Assembly (NCBI RefSeq): GCF_009649845.1
Contig: NZ_WJIE01000001.1
Span: 1,039,054-1,103,053 of the forward strand
DNA length: 64,000 nucleotides
Reading direction: 5' to 3'
Source: Polyangium spumosum
Lineage (GTDB): Bacteria > Myxococcota_A > Polyangia > Polyangiales > Polyangiaceae
Shown here: positions 47,365 to 56,900 of the stretch, piece by piece
Position numbering within the stretch: position 1 is the first letter of the stretch
How the letters are laid out: each line of letters begins with the position of its first letter
Made by a program: the position numbers and the translations under genes
The notes under the pieces: model-generated
Database searches by the model: none
The model's input: the letters and a program-made list of their open reading frames with translations, nothing else
What the model was told of the DNA's origin: nothing

Positions 47365-50328
47365 TCACTCCGCCGCTTTGCCGGTGAACAGGTCGAAGAT
47401 CGTGACGTCGACGCTCGCCGCCAGGCCGACCTGCAAGGCGTGGGCGCCCGGCATGCTGAGCCCGGACTCCCAGGCGCGGAGCCCGGGCCGGAAGACGCCG
47501 TAAATCCCGAGGTTGAAGGGGCTGTCGAAGAGGCCCGCGCGCAGGTAGACGCCCGGCGCGAGCAGGGTGAGGAGCTGCGCCCCGGGCAGACGGCCATTCC
47601 GTTCGACGTCGTATTGCAGATAAGCGGCCGGATCGATGAGCGAGAAGAACGCGCCGAGGTTGTAACCGCCGCGCCCGCTCGCGAAATCGAGGCCGAGCGG
47701 CATGGTCAGGGTCGGGGCGACGACGTGGGGCACGCCGCCGCGCTCGGTGGTGGTCCCGTACGTGCCGAAGCGCAATTCGCCGCCGACGAACATGCCGGGG
47801 AACGCGTTGATCGAGAGGGTGGTGGCGCCGGGCGTGTTTTTCCGTCGCCAGCCGCCGATGGGCATGGCGGCCGCGTCGAGGGCCTCGGCGATCCGCGAAG
47901 GATCGGCCTCGAAGGCGATCGACGCGAAGAGGCCGCTGTGGCGCGCGATCGCGTCGAGCGGGCGGCAAGGCCCCTTCCCCGCGGCGCAGAGCTCCCTGCA
48001 CGCCTCGTCCTGGCACATCCGCGTGAGATCGGCCCGCGCGGCCGCCACGACCCGCGCCACGACCCGCCCCCAATCCTCGGCGAGCGCCGCCTCGATCGTC
48101 TCGACGCTCCCCGCGAGGCGCCCGAGCTCGACCCGCGCCGCGGCGAAGTGCGGCGCGATCTCGCCGGGCGAACACGTGGCCGCCTTGCAGAGGCCCGGGA
48201 GCGGGGCGGCCTCGGAGAGGCGCTCGCCGGCCGCGACGAAGGCGACGGCGAGGTCGAGCGACGCGCGGGCGAGGACCACGGCGGCGCGCTGGAGGGCGAA
48301 GGATCGCGTTTGGCTCGCCAACCGCGACGTGTCACGGGCGTAGGCCTCGAGGGCCCGCACGATTTCACCGATCTTTTTGCCGTCGACGTCCACGCCGATC
48401 TGGAGGGCGGGCGGGGGCACGAGCCTGGGATCGATCGGCGCGCGGAGCGCCTCCGCGGCGGCTCGATAGGCCTCGAAGGCCATGAGCACGGCGCTCCAGC
48501 GGGTCGCGAGCTCGGCCGCGGGGAGACGCACGAAGCTCGACCACCGCACGATCGTCGAGAGCTTTTCGAGGGGCCCCGTGGCTTCGAGCGTGGTGAGCAG
48601 CGCCGCGTCCGGGTCGCCCGGGAGGTTCGGGTCCTTGCGGCGACACGCGCGGGCGGCGGGCGCGTCGAGGTCGGCGGAGAACACGGGGCAATCGCTCCGG
48701 GAAAAACCCCGGCCGACGAGGGTGAAGCAGGCGGGTGACGTGGTGAGCGCGGCGAGCAGGAGCGCCTCGGTCTCCTCGGCGCGGCCGGGCCGGGTCTGCC
48801 GGACGAGCTCGCCATACTCCTGGAAGACGTGCGGGAGGGAGGCGGCGCACGCCGCGATTTCGAGGCGCGGGCTGAAGAGCCGGCCGGGCGCGCCACGAAA
48901 GACACGATACCCGTTCACGCCGTCGATCTCGTCGCCGAAATGGGCGAGGCTCAAGGCCGCATTCGCGCCCGTGGAGAGGTCGGAGACGAGCTTGCCGGCC
49001 GCCGCGCGCAGGCGCGCCTCCGCGCCACAAGCGAGCCGCCGCCTCGCGCGGGCCTCGCAGGTGACGCGGTCGGGCGTGCTGGTTTCGCAGACGAGGGGGG
49101 CCGAAGGGTCTTCCTCGCAGGAGAAGAGCGTCCCGCCGAGGTTCATGTCGGCCCACAACGAGGTCCCGACGCCGAGGCCGAGCGCGACGCCGGGCCAGCC
49201 CTTCACGTCGGAGGCGACCGCGCCGCGTAGCGCGCCGAGCAAGCTCTCGCCGCCGCCATATTGCGCGAAATCGAGGCGACGGGTGGAGAGGGCGCAGGTC
49301 GTGGGCAACCAGTACGATCGAATCTCCCGATAGGGTTCGCCCTGCGCGCCGGCCGGCGTCTTCGCCCGTCCGCAGGCGTCCTCGTGCAATCGCTCGAGGA
49401 ACCACGCGAGCGCCTCGCGCCGGGCCCTGTCGCCCACGAAGCTCGCGAGCGCCCGGACGCCGACGTCGAGCGTGGCCGCCGTGAACGCGGCGACCTCGAG
49501 GCCGGTGTGCTGCACGGTGAAGATCCGGGTCGCCGCCGCGGGCACCCCCAGCAGGGGCCATTGGCGGGCGAGGAGCGGATCGGCCTCGCCCATCTCGGCG
49601 AGGGAGAGGACGCTCCGATCCGCGAGGACGACGCGGATCGGGGCGAATTTCCTGGCCACGTGACGCGCGACGGCCTCGACGGAGCGGTGGTCCGCGATCA
49701 CGGCCGCATTCGCCAGCGCGGGTGACGAGAACTCGCACATGTCGACCGGCGACGAGGCCGTGTCCCCTGCCCCGCAGAGCTCGGCGCAGAGCTCGCCGCG
49801 TAATCCCACGAGGCCACGCGCCGCCTCGTCGACCTTGCCCGCGACCTCTCGCCGCGCGGCGTCTTCGAGGGCCTTCTTCTCGCGTTTCACCGCCCCGAGC
49901 GCCGCGACCGTCCGCGCCTCGAACGGCCTCGCGACGAGGTCTTGCTCGAGCTTCTTTTGCCGCGCCTCGACGGCCTCGATCCCCTTGCGCTCGGCCACGA
50001 GCCGCGCCGCGGCCTTCTCGAGCGCGGCCTTCGGATCCTCGCCCGCCCCGCCCGCGCAGGACGCCCGCAAGGCGCGCGCGAACGAGACCAGCGATTCGAC
50101 ACGATCGACGTGGACCTGCACGGGATCCCCCGCGTCGTCCGGGCGCGTGGCCCCGCTCCCGGCCGGTATCACGGGCAGCGGAGCAGGCGCCGCATTCGCG
50201 GGAGGCGTGGGTTGATCCGAAGGGACGTCGACGAGCGTGACTTGCCCGGCGCTCGCGACGCCACCCGCGGCCGTGCCGAGGAGCGTGAGCCCGATTGCGA
50301 CGATCGAATGTTTGGTCCTCGTCCTCAT
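47365..50328 (-). CDS. Large exported protein, function unknown
   Basis: 987 residues starting MRTRTKHSIVAIGLTLLGTA, a signal peptide probably cut near ASA. The body is mainly helical with many Arg/Ala/Glu segments (about 80-800) and contains a number of paired Cys, for example about 180-200 and 520-560. The last 150 residues look beta-rich with alternating hydrophobic residues (GGYNLGAFFSLIDPAAYLQY and later strands), which could be a small outer-membrane barrel. It lies 19 bp downstream of the trypsin-like protease gene in the same direction, so the two form an operon. ATG 50328 is preferred over an upstream TTG. Confidence 0.75.
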   Translation of the reverse strand: MRTRTKHSIVAIGLTLLGTAAGGVASAGQVTLVDVPSDQPTPPANAAPAPLPVIPAGSGATRPDDAGDPVQVHVDRVESLVSFARALRASCAGGAGEDPKAALEKAAARLVAERKGIEAVEARQKKLEQDLVARPFEARTVAALGAVKREKKALEDAARREVAGKVDEAARGLVGLRGELCAELCGAGDTASSPVDMCEFSSPALANAAVIADHRSVEAVARHVARKFAPIRVVLADRSVLSLAEMGEADPLLARQWPLLGVPAAATRIFTVQHTGLEVAAFTAATLDVGVRALASFVGDRARREALAWFLERLHEDACGRAKTPAGAQGEPYREIRSYWLPTTCALSTRRLDFAQYGGGESLLGALRGAVASDVKGWPGVALGLGVGTSLWADMNLGGTLFSCEEDPSAPLVCETSTPDRVTCEARARRRLACGAEARLRAAAGKLVSDLSTGANAALSLAHFGDEIDGVNGYRVFRGAPGRLFSPRLEIAACAASLPHVFQEYGELVRQTRPGRAEETEALLLAALTTSPACFTLVGRGFSRSDCPVFSADLDAPAARACRRKDPNLPGDPDAALLTTLEATGPLEKLSTIVRWSSFVRLPAAELATRWSAVLMAFEAYRAAAEALRAPIDPRLVPPPALQIGVDVDGKKIGEIVRALEAYARDTSRLASQTRSFALQRAAVVLARASLDLAVAFVAAGERLSEAAPLPGLCKAATCSPGEIAPHFAAARVELGRLAGSVETIEAALAEDWGRVVARVVAAARADLTRMCQDEACRELCAAGKGPCRPLDAIARHSGLFASIAFEADPSRIAEALDAAAMPIGGWRRKNTPGATTLSINAFPGMFVGGELRFGTYGTTTERGGVPHVVAPTLTMPLGLDFASGRGGYNLGAFFSLIDPAAYLQYDVERNGRLPGAQLLTLLAPGVYLRAGLFDSPFNLGIYGVFRPGLRAWESGLSMPGAHALQVGLAASVDVTIFDLFTGKAAE

Positions 50329-50347
50329 GGCGTCTCTTTGCAAGCAA

Positions 50348-50989
50348 TCAAGCGCAAGCCATCGCGGCTTCCATGCTGGCGAGCACCGACGGGGCGGCGA
50401 GCGCCTGGGCCCGGCCGCCGCCGCTCGGGCCGGGGCCGAGGTAGATGCCGACCACCGCCACGGGTGGCCCCTCGCCGACGAGCGCGACCACGGGCCCGCC
50501 GCTCATGCCGATGCGGCCCTGACGATCGAGCAGGACCCGCGCATCGGCCGGCCTCGCCCGCGCCGGCACGACCACGGGCGGCCGCGGCGCCTCGTTTCCC
50601 AGGGGATACCCCCATATCTGCGCGGCGACGGGCGCGTCGAGCGTGGCCATGCGCAGCGCGCTCGTGCAGCGCGCGTTCACGCGGACGACCGCCACGTCGT
50701 CGGCCGCGACGCCGCCCGACGGAAACGCGATGGCGACGGTCTCGAGCTCGATCCACCGGCCGCCCGAGAGCACCTTGACCGAGACCTCCGAGGGCGCCGC
50801 GCCTCCCGCGAGCCCGACGACGTGCCGGGCCGTGACGACCGAGGAGAGCCAGTCCGCGATGAAGAAGCCCGTCCCCGGCGCCGCCCAGGTCTTGCCGAAG
50901 CGCGCGCGGACGCGGACGACGGGGCCGTCGAGCGGAGGCTCGACCGGCTCGGCCGCGGCGACGCGGAGCATCTGCGCCACGTGGCTCAT
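50348..50989 (-). CDS. Trypsin-like serine protease without export signal
   Basis: 213 residues. The HtrA/trypsin-type fold is visible from residue 20: FGKTWAAPGTGFFIADW, then catalytic His56 (VVTARHVVG), Asp98 (ADDVAVVRVN) and Ser163 (GRIGMSGGPVVAL). All three triad residues are present. There is no signal peptide, PDZ domain or propeptide, so it should be cytoplasmic or released by another route. GAGGG lies upstream of ATG 50989. The exported 987-residue protein downstream could be its partner or substrate (inference from the operon only). Confidence 0.85.
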   Translation of the reverse strand: MSHVAQMLRVAAAEPVEPPLDGPVVRVRARFGKTWAAPGTGFFIADWLSSVVTARHVVGLAGGAAPSEVSVKVLSGGRWIELETVAIAFPSGGVAADDVAVVRVNARCTSALRMATLDAPVAAQIWGYPLGNEAPRPPVVVPARARPADARVLLDRQGRIGMSGGPVVALVGEGPPVAVVGIYLGPGPSGGGRAQALAAPSVLASMEAAMACA

Positions 50990-51120
50990 CGGCCGGGCCC
51001 TCGCGCGGGCGCGCCTTCGTGAGGGGCAGGGCGGGGCGAGGCGTTCACCACGCCTCATCTTAACGCGCCTTCCCCCGGAAAGCGCGTTTGCTGCGAACGG
51101 CGCGCGTGGTGGCCCGGCCC

Positions 51121-52686
51121 TCATCGCGGCGCCGGATACGCCACGAGGAGCTCGGGCGAGATCCGGCGCTCCTCGGCGATGAGGCCATAGGTCTCGGCCG
51201 TCTTGCGCGGCGTGCGGTTCTTCTGCGGATCCGCGGGGTCGACCGCATAGAGCCCGTGACGCCGGTTCGTGCCCTGGTTCCAGGCATAACCGTCGAGCAG
51301 GCTCCAGAAAAAATACCCGCGCAGGTCGATCCCCTCTCGCACGGCGCGGCTCGCCCAGGCGAGGTGCCGGACGAGGTAACTCGGCCCCGCGTCGTCGTCG
51401 TCCTCCGGGTGATCGAGCCCATTGCCCGCGACGAAGAGCGGCAATCCATAGCTGCGCTGGGCGAGCGAGAGCATCTCGTAGAGGCCCTCGGGGTCCTCCG
51501 CGCCCGGGCGCACGTCGAACGGATCGAACGTGCCGAGCGGCGAGAGCTCGTGGAGCAAGGGCACGCTCGTGCCCTTCACCGTCAAGGGCGCTCGATACGT
51601 GACGCCGAGCCAATCCATGCGGCCCTCCAGATCGGCGCGCCGCGCGCTCTTTCCCGCGAGCTCCGCGTCGAGCTCCCCCCGCGCGACGGCGTCGAGGTAA
51701 GCGAGGTTGTACAGGTAAAACAGGTTTTTGGCGGCCTTCACGTCGAGCGTGTTCGTCGGCTCGGCCGGGGACGCGGGCGTCATGCCGTACACGAGGCCGA
51801 CGTCGGAGGGCGCTCCGTCGCCGTCGGCGTCGACCACGTCGTTCGCCTTGACCGCGTCGTACATGCGCGCGTGCGCCTCGACGAGCGCGACGAACACCTC
51901 CTTGGCCTCGCCAAGCGCGAGGGACACCGCCGGCGGATGGCTGCGCTCGACGCTCGGAGCGAGGTAACCGGCGTGCAGGACCGCAAAAGGCTCGTTCAGG
52001 GTGGCCCAGCGATCGACGTCCGCGCCGAACTCCCGCGCGACGAAGGCCGCGTACTTGGCGATCTCGGCGACGGTGCGCTCGCGATCGAGCCACCCCCGCG
52101 GCGAACACGCGGCGAGGTTCAGGTGGCACCCGACGCTGTCGTGAATCCACCCGGGCAGCGTACCGTGATTCAGGGTGACGATGGGGGACATGCCGCGCAC
52201 CCGGAGGCCGGCGAGCATGGCGTGGTAATGCGCGAGCGTGGCCTCGTCCGCCACGGCCCGCAGCGCCTCGTACCCCGTGATCCCCTCGGTCGACGCCGGG
52301 AAGACGCGGCTCCACTCGATGCTGAAGCGAAACGCGCCATTGTGCAGCTCGCCCCGCGCCCGATCGAGATCCATGTCGTAGAGCTCCCAGAACCCGGGGC
52401 CGACGACGGCGGGATCTTGCCCGGACAGGTATGCCTTGGCGGAGCCCGTCGTCGCGGGGGAGGTCGCGAACGCATACCAATCCGATCCGTTATCGACGCA
52501 ACCACCGAGGCCGGGCGTCGGGCAGCCCATGTCGACCTGGAAACCGCCGATCGCGGTGCCGAACAGAAACCCCTCGGGAAACGAAAGATCCTCGGCCAGC
52601 TCGGGGACCTCGGCCTCCGGAGGGTCCTCCCCGCACGCGGCCAGCAGAATCATCATCGGTATGGCGAGGCGGAAAACGGTTCTCAT
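51121..52686 (-). CDS. GH1-like lipoprotein lacking the catalytic nucleophile
   Basis: 521 residues. Lipoprotein signal with lipobox LLAAC at residue 18. The rest is a glycoside hydrolase family 1 barrel: FLFGTAIGGFQVD (start), FRFSIEWSRVFP, TLNHGTLPGW, the acid/base region TLNEPF (Glu232), and GYFFWSLLDGYAW near the end. Where family members have the nucleophile in the ITENG motif, this protein reads FVAGNG, with Gly421 in place of Glu. It is therefore unlikely to work as a normal beta-glucosidase. It may bind sugar, or act by another mechanism. ATG 52686 is favoured by the signal peptide; ATG 52704 is also possible. Confidence 0.85.
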   Translation of the reverse strand: MRTVFRLAIPMMILLAACGEDPPEAEVPELAEDLSFPEGFLFGTAIGGFQVDMGCPTPGLGGCVDNGSDWYAFATSPATTGSAKAYLSGQDPAVVGPGFWELYDMDLDRARGELHNGAFRFSIEWSRVFPASTEGITGYEALRAVADEATLAHYHAMLAGLRVRGMSPIVTLNHGTLPGWIHDSVGCHLNLAACSPRGWLDRERTVAEIAKYAAFVAREFGADVDRWATLNEPFAVLHAGYLAPSVERSHPPAVSLALGEAKEVFVALVEAHARMYDAVKANDVVDADGDGAPSDVGLVYGMTPASPAEPTNTLDVKAAKNLFYLYNLAYLDAVARGELDAELAGKSARRADLEGRMDWLGVTYRAPLTVKGTSVPLLHELSPLGTFDPFDVRPGAEDPEGLYEMLSLAQRSYGLPLFVAGNGLDHPEDDDDAGPSYLVRHLAWASRAVREGIDLRGYFFWSLLDGYAWNQGTNRRHGLYAVDPADPQKNRTPRKTAETYGLIAEERRISPELLVAYPAPR

Positions 52687-52770
52687 GAAGGCGAAACCTA
52701 TCATGGAACGGAAAAACCGCTGGGTGAGGGAATTCGGAAAACCTGCGTATGATCCAGCCCCGACGAACCC

Positions 52771-53508
52771 TCACACAATGGAGCGTCCGCCGTCCACGGC
52801 GAGCACCTGCCCCGTCACGAAGTGGTTTTTCGCAAAAAACAAAACCGCGCGCGCCACGTCGGAAGGCTCGCCGATCCGCCCGAGCGGTATCTTCCGCAGC
52901 ATCCGCTCGCGCCGCTCGTCGTCGGCGTCCTCGGGCGGCAGGACCGTACCCGGCGAAACCACGTTGACGCGCACGTCGGGCGCGAGCGCCAGGGAAAGCC
53001 CCTGCATCACCGAGACGAGCGCGGCCTTGGAGATCGAATACGGGATGTAATGCTTGAAGGGCCGCTCCGCGCTGACGCAGCCGATCGCCACGACGGCCCC
53101 CTTCGCCGCGCGGAGCTCCGGCGCGAGCGCGAGCGTGAGCAGATAAGGCGCCGTCGCGTTCAACGCCATCGCACGATCCCAGGCGCCCGCGTCGAGCGCG
53201 TCCGGCGATACCCGCTCGAAATTGGCAGCGTTGTGCACGAGCAGGTCGATCCTGCCCGCGCCGAACCGCCGCGCCCGGGCCGCGAGGCCGCTCACCCCCG
53301 TACGGTCCGAAAGGTCGGCCCGATGGAGCTCGACACGCGCGCCCCGCGAAAGGAGGTGCTCGCGCGCCTCGCGCGCGGCCTCCTCGCTCGCCGCATAATG
53401 AATGAGGACGTCGTATCCGTCGTCGACGAGCGCCTCCACGATCGTCCGCCCCACACGCACCGCTCCGCCCGTGACGAGCGCGATACGTCCGCTCTCCTGA
53501 TCGCTCAT
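52771..53508 (-). CDS. Short-chain dehydrogenase, pteridine-reductase-like
   Basis: 245 residues. NADP-binding TGGAVRVG near residue 14 fits the TGxxxRxG motif of pteridine reductases (PTR1/FolM) rather than the usual TGxxxGIG of SDRs. The catalytic YSISK lies near 167. Other blocks: [45 protein letters not shown] and [16 protein letters not shown], all typical. It probably reduces a dihydropterin or related substrate; dihydrofolate is less sure. The ATG at 53508 has AGG upstream at long spacing. It is alone, with the FKBP gene 134 bp away on the other strand. Confidence 0.85.
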   Translation of the reverse strand: MSDQESGRIALVTGGAVRVGRTIVEALVDDGYDVLIHYAASEEAAREAREHLLSRGARVELHRADLSDRTGVSGLAARARRFGAGRIDLLVHNAANFERVSPDALDAGAWDRAMALNATAPYLLTLALAPELRAAKGAVVAIGCVSAERPFKHYIPYSISKAALVSVMQGLSLALAPDVRVNVVSPGTVLPPEDADDERRERMLRKIPLGRIGEPSDVARAVLFFAKNHFVTGQVLAVDGGRSIV

Positions 53509-53642
53509 GCCGGAGAGCCTACCGCGCCCCCGACGCGGGCGCGCCCCACAGGCACGTTTTCCCACGTCGAGCCCCCGATTCGCTTGACGAGCGAGCGGCC
53601 AGCCGGTCGAATACGCCCCAGGCCCCGAAGAGGAGGATTCAG

Positions 53643-53975
53643 ATGGCGAACGGCGAACTCGAAATCGTCAAAGTCCGCGAAGGACAGGGCGCAGAGGCCC
53701 AGGCTGGAAACACGGTCTCGGTCCACTACGTGGGTACGCTCACGGACGGCACCAAGTTCGACAGCTCCCGCGACCGGGGCAAGCCCTTCCAGTTCCCGCT
53801 CGGCGCCGGGAGGGTGATCAAGGGCTGGGACCAGGGCGTGGCCGGGATGAAGGTGGGCGAGATCCGCAAGCTCACGATCCCGGGGCACCTGGCCTACGGC
53901 GAGCGCGGCTTCCCGGGGCTCATCCCGCCGAACGCGACGCTCGTCTTCGAGGTCGAGCTGCTCGGCGTGTCCTGA
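53643..53975 (+). CDS. FKBP-type peptidyl-prolyl cis-trans isomerase
   Basis: 110 residues, the size of a single minimal FKBP domain. It speeds folding by turning Xaa-Pro bonds. The full pattern is present: [57 protein letters not shown] and the final strand FEVELLGV. There is no signal peptide, so it is cytoplasmic. GAGGAGG stands 6 nt before the ATG. It converges on the kinase gene with only 10 bp between the stops. Confidence 0.95.
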   Translation: MANGELEIVKVREGQGAEAQAGNTVSVHYVGTLTDGTKFDSSRDRGKPFQFPLGAGRVIKGWDQGVAGMKVGEIRKLTIPGHLAYGERGFPGLIPPNATLVFEVELLGVS

Positions 53976-53985
53976 GAGAGCGCGT

Positions 53986-56900
53986 TCACTGCGGGATGCC
54001 GAGCCGGCCGTGATCCACGCGCAGGTTCGAGAGCGCCCGCGCGACCACGTCCGCCAGAGGACGGCCCCGGGGGATGATCTCCCCTTCCACGCCCCCGGGA
54101 CGATCAAACGACCACACGAGCACGGAGCCCGCAGCATCCCAGGGCACGAAACGCGTGCGCCCGCGCAGCGGCATGTTGCCCACGATCTCGCGCCGCGCGA
54201 CGTCGAGCGCCGCCACACGATCCGCCGAGAGCAGGAGCATGGAGCGGCCGTCCGGCGCGACGGAGACGTCCTCCCAGACCGTGGCCGCCGAGGCCTCGAG
54301 CACACGCTCGGGGCCCTGCGCGTGGAGCACGACGACGCCCGTGTCGTCCGCATACACGAGCTCGCCCGGCCGAGGCCCGTCGGCGAGCGCCGTCGCGCGC
54401 GGGCTCGCGTACCCGAGCACCCGGACCTCCGCCGTCGCCTCGTCGATCCGCGCGACCGCGCCGGAGCTCACCGCGATCCACAGGCCCGCCGAAGCCCCGC
54501 CACGCGCGGCGCTCGGGCGCACGTCGTACACGTAGCCGTCCGCAGAGGCCATCACGCGCGGCGTGGGTGAGGCGCCGTCGAGGGACGTCACCACGAGCGC
54601 GCCGTCGAGCCGCTGCGTGAAGAGAGCGCGGCACACCTCGTCCACGGCGAGGACGAGGCCCGGCTCGCGAGCGACCTTCCCGATCGTGGCGCCGCTGCGA
54701 GCGTCGAACACGTGCCACGTGTCGCCCTCGCGCGCCCACGCGGCGACGCGGCCGTCCTGGCAGCGGCGCAGGAGGTTGCCCTTGCGGCCGAGCTCGCGCT
54801 TGCCATCGGCGATGCGGTAGAAGCGGACCTCGTCGTCCACCTGGAACGCGACGACGTCATTGCTCTCGCGCACCACGGCGAGGACCGAGCTCGTCTTCGA
54901 GGGCTCGCCCTCATGGCCGCGCTCGTCCGCGCCGCGGAACTGCACGAGTGGCTCGATCGCGCTCGTGGCGCCGGCGAGCAGCACGAGGTCGGCGGTCACG
55001 ACGCTGCCGTCCTCGAGGCGATGGCCGCCGAGCAGATCACGCGGGCCGATGGGGACACGCGCGAGCTCGGGGACCTCGTCCCGCGAGGTGATGAGCCGCG
55101 GGCGCCTGGGGCGAGGCGCAGGCGCGCAAGGAGCGCCCTTCGGAGGCGTATCGCCGGGCGCGCGTCCGCCGCGGCGGAGGTAGTGGTACCGGCCGGTGAG
55201 GGCCTTGTCGGGGCTCGTGGGGTCGGCGCCGCAGATCGCGACGTCGAGGCCACCTTCGTCCCAGCGAAGGGACGAGGGCGCCTCGACGCTCTCGCCGCGG
55301 AAGAGGGGCGCGTCGAGCCGCGCGGGATCGAAGATCTCGAAGGCGCCGAGCTCGGCGAGGGCGAGCAACGGCTCACGCGGGCCGAAGCGCGCGAGGATGG
55401 GCGCGCTCGTCGCCTTCACCTCGCTCGTCGTGCCGTCGGCCGATCGCCAGATCACGAGCCTCGATCCGGACGCGGCCGCGACGAGGGATCCATCCGGCGA
55501 GACGTCGAGCACGATGCCCTGGAACGGGTGCGTGGTGACCTCCCCGGGCCGGCGGAGATCCCAGCGCAAGAGCCCACTCTCCGAAGGGCACGCGAGCACG
55601 GGCGCCGCGTCCGCGACCTCGAGCGCGCCCGTGCAACGACGCGGCGCGATGGCCGCGAGCTCGACCTCGCCGTCGGGTCGTAGCCGGAAGATACGCACCT
55701 CGCCCGTCACCGAACGCGTGGCGAGCGCCGTGTCGAAGGGGAGCGGGACACGCTCGACGAACGGCGCGTCGTGAGGGCGCACGACGAGCGTGCGTGGATG
55801 CAGCTCCGCTCGCTCGGGCGGCGCTTCGCCCTCGGGCGTGGCCTGGTAGAACGGGTCGAAGTGCAGATCGACGACGACGAGCCGCGTGGATCCTTGTGTC
55901 GCGACGAGCCACCGATCGTCCCAAGGGAACACCGGGTTCGTCGAGGGCTCGAGCGTGAGGAACTGCGCGCGCGGCAGGCCCGATCCCGCGCGGAGCAGGT
56001 CGAGCGGCAGCGCCGGATCCTCCGCGCCGAACTCGATGGCCTCGGCGATCCAGGCCGCGCGCTGGTACGGGTCGTCGACGCGGCGTGACCGGAAGAGGAC
56101 GTCGGCCACGTAGGCGCGCTCTTCGGCCTCGAGGCGCGCTCGCTCGGCGCGCGCTTGCCGATCGTCGATCGCGCGTTTCCCCACGACCGCAGAGGCGAGC
56201 AGCGCGAGCAAGAGCACGAGCGAGGCGCCCTTCATGATCTTGCGCCGCCGCGCGAGGCGACGGCTCCTCGTGACGAGCTGGCGTTCGAGCGTGGTGAGCG
56301 AGCCACGCGTCCAGGTGGGCCTGCGCTCGACCTCCTCGAAGAGCCAGCCCGTGAGCAGGAAGTCCGGGTGGTACGCCGCTCGATCCCAGGCGATCGCCGC
56401 GTCGCGCAGCCGCTCGAGGAAGACGAGCCGCTCGGCCTCGCGGCTGCGCACCTGCTCGACCCGCGGCAGCACGGCGATCGAAGGGTGCGAGAGCTCGACG
56501 CGGCCGTCGCGCCGCCGGACGAGGCCCTCGCGCTCGAGGCGCAAGATCACGCGCCGCGCGAGCGCGCCGTCGTCGCCGAGGACCGTGACGAGCTCCTCCT
56601 CGTCCCAGCGAAGGGGTCCGTGATCGGTCGTCGAGAGCCGCAAGACCGCCTCGATCGCGATCTCGCGTGACGCGTCGTCGAGCGAGAGGAAGAGCTCTTC
56701 GGCGTGCGCGGCGAGCGCGCCGACGAGCCCGCCGAGCTTCTGCCACTTCTCCGCGGAGAGCACGAGGCCCGCGCGTTTCCCCCAGAGCGCCGCGAGCGCG
56801 AGCGCGCAGAGCGGCAGACGATCATCCGCGCCGCGGAGCTCACGCTGCATGTCGGCCACGATCGCGTCCGCGCCGATCACCCGCGCGCCCGCGAGCCGCG

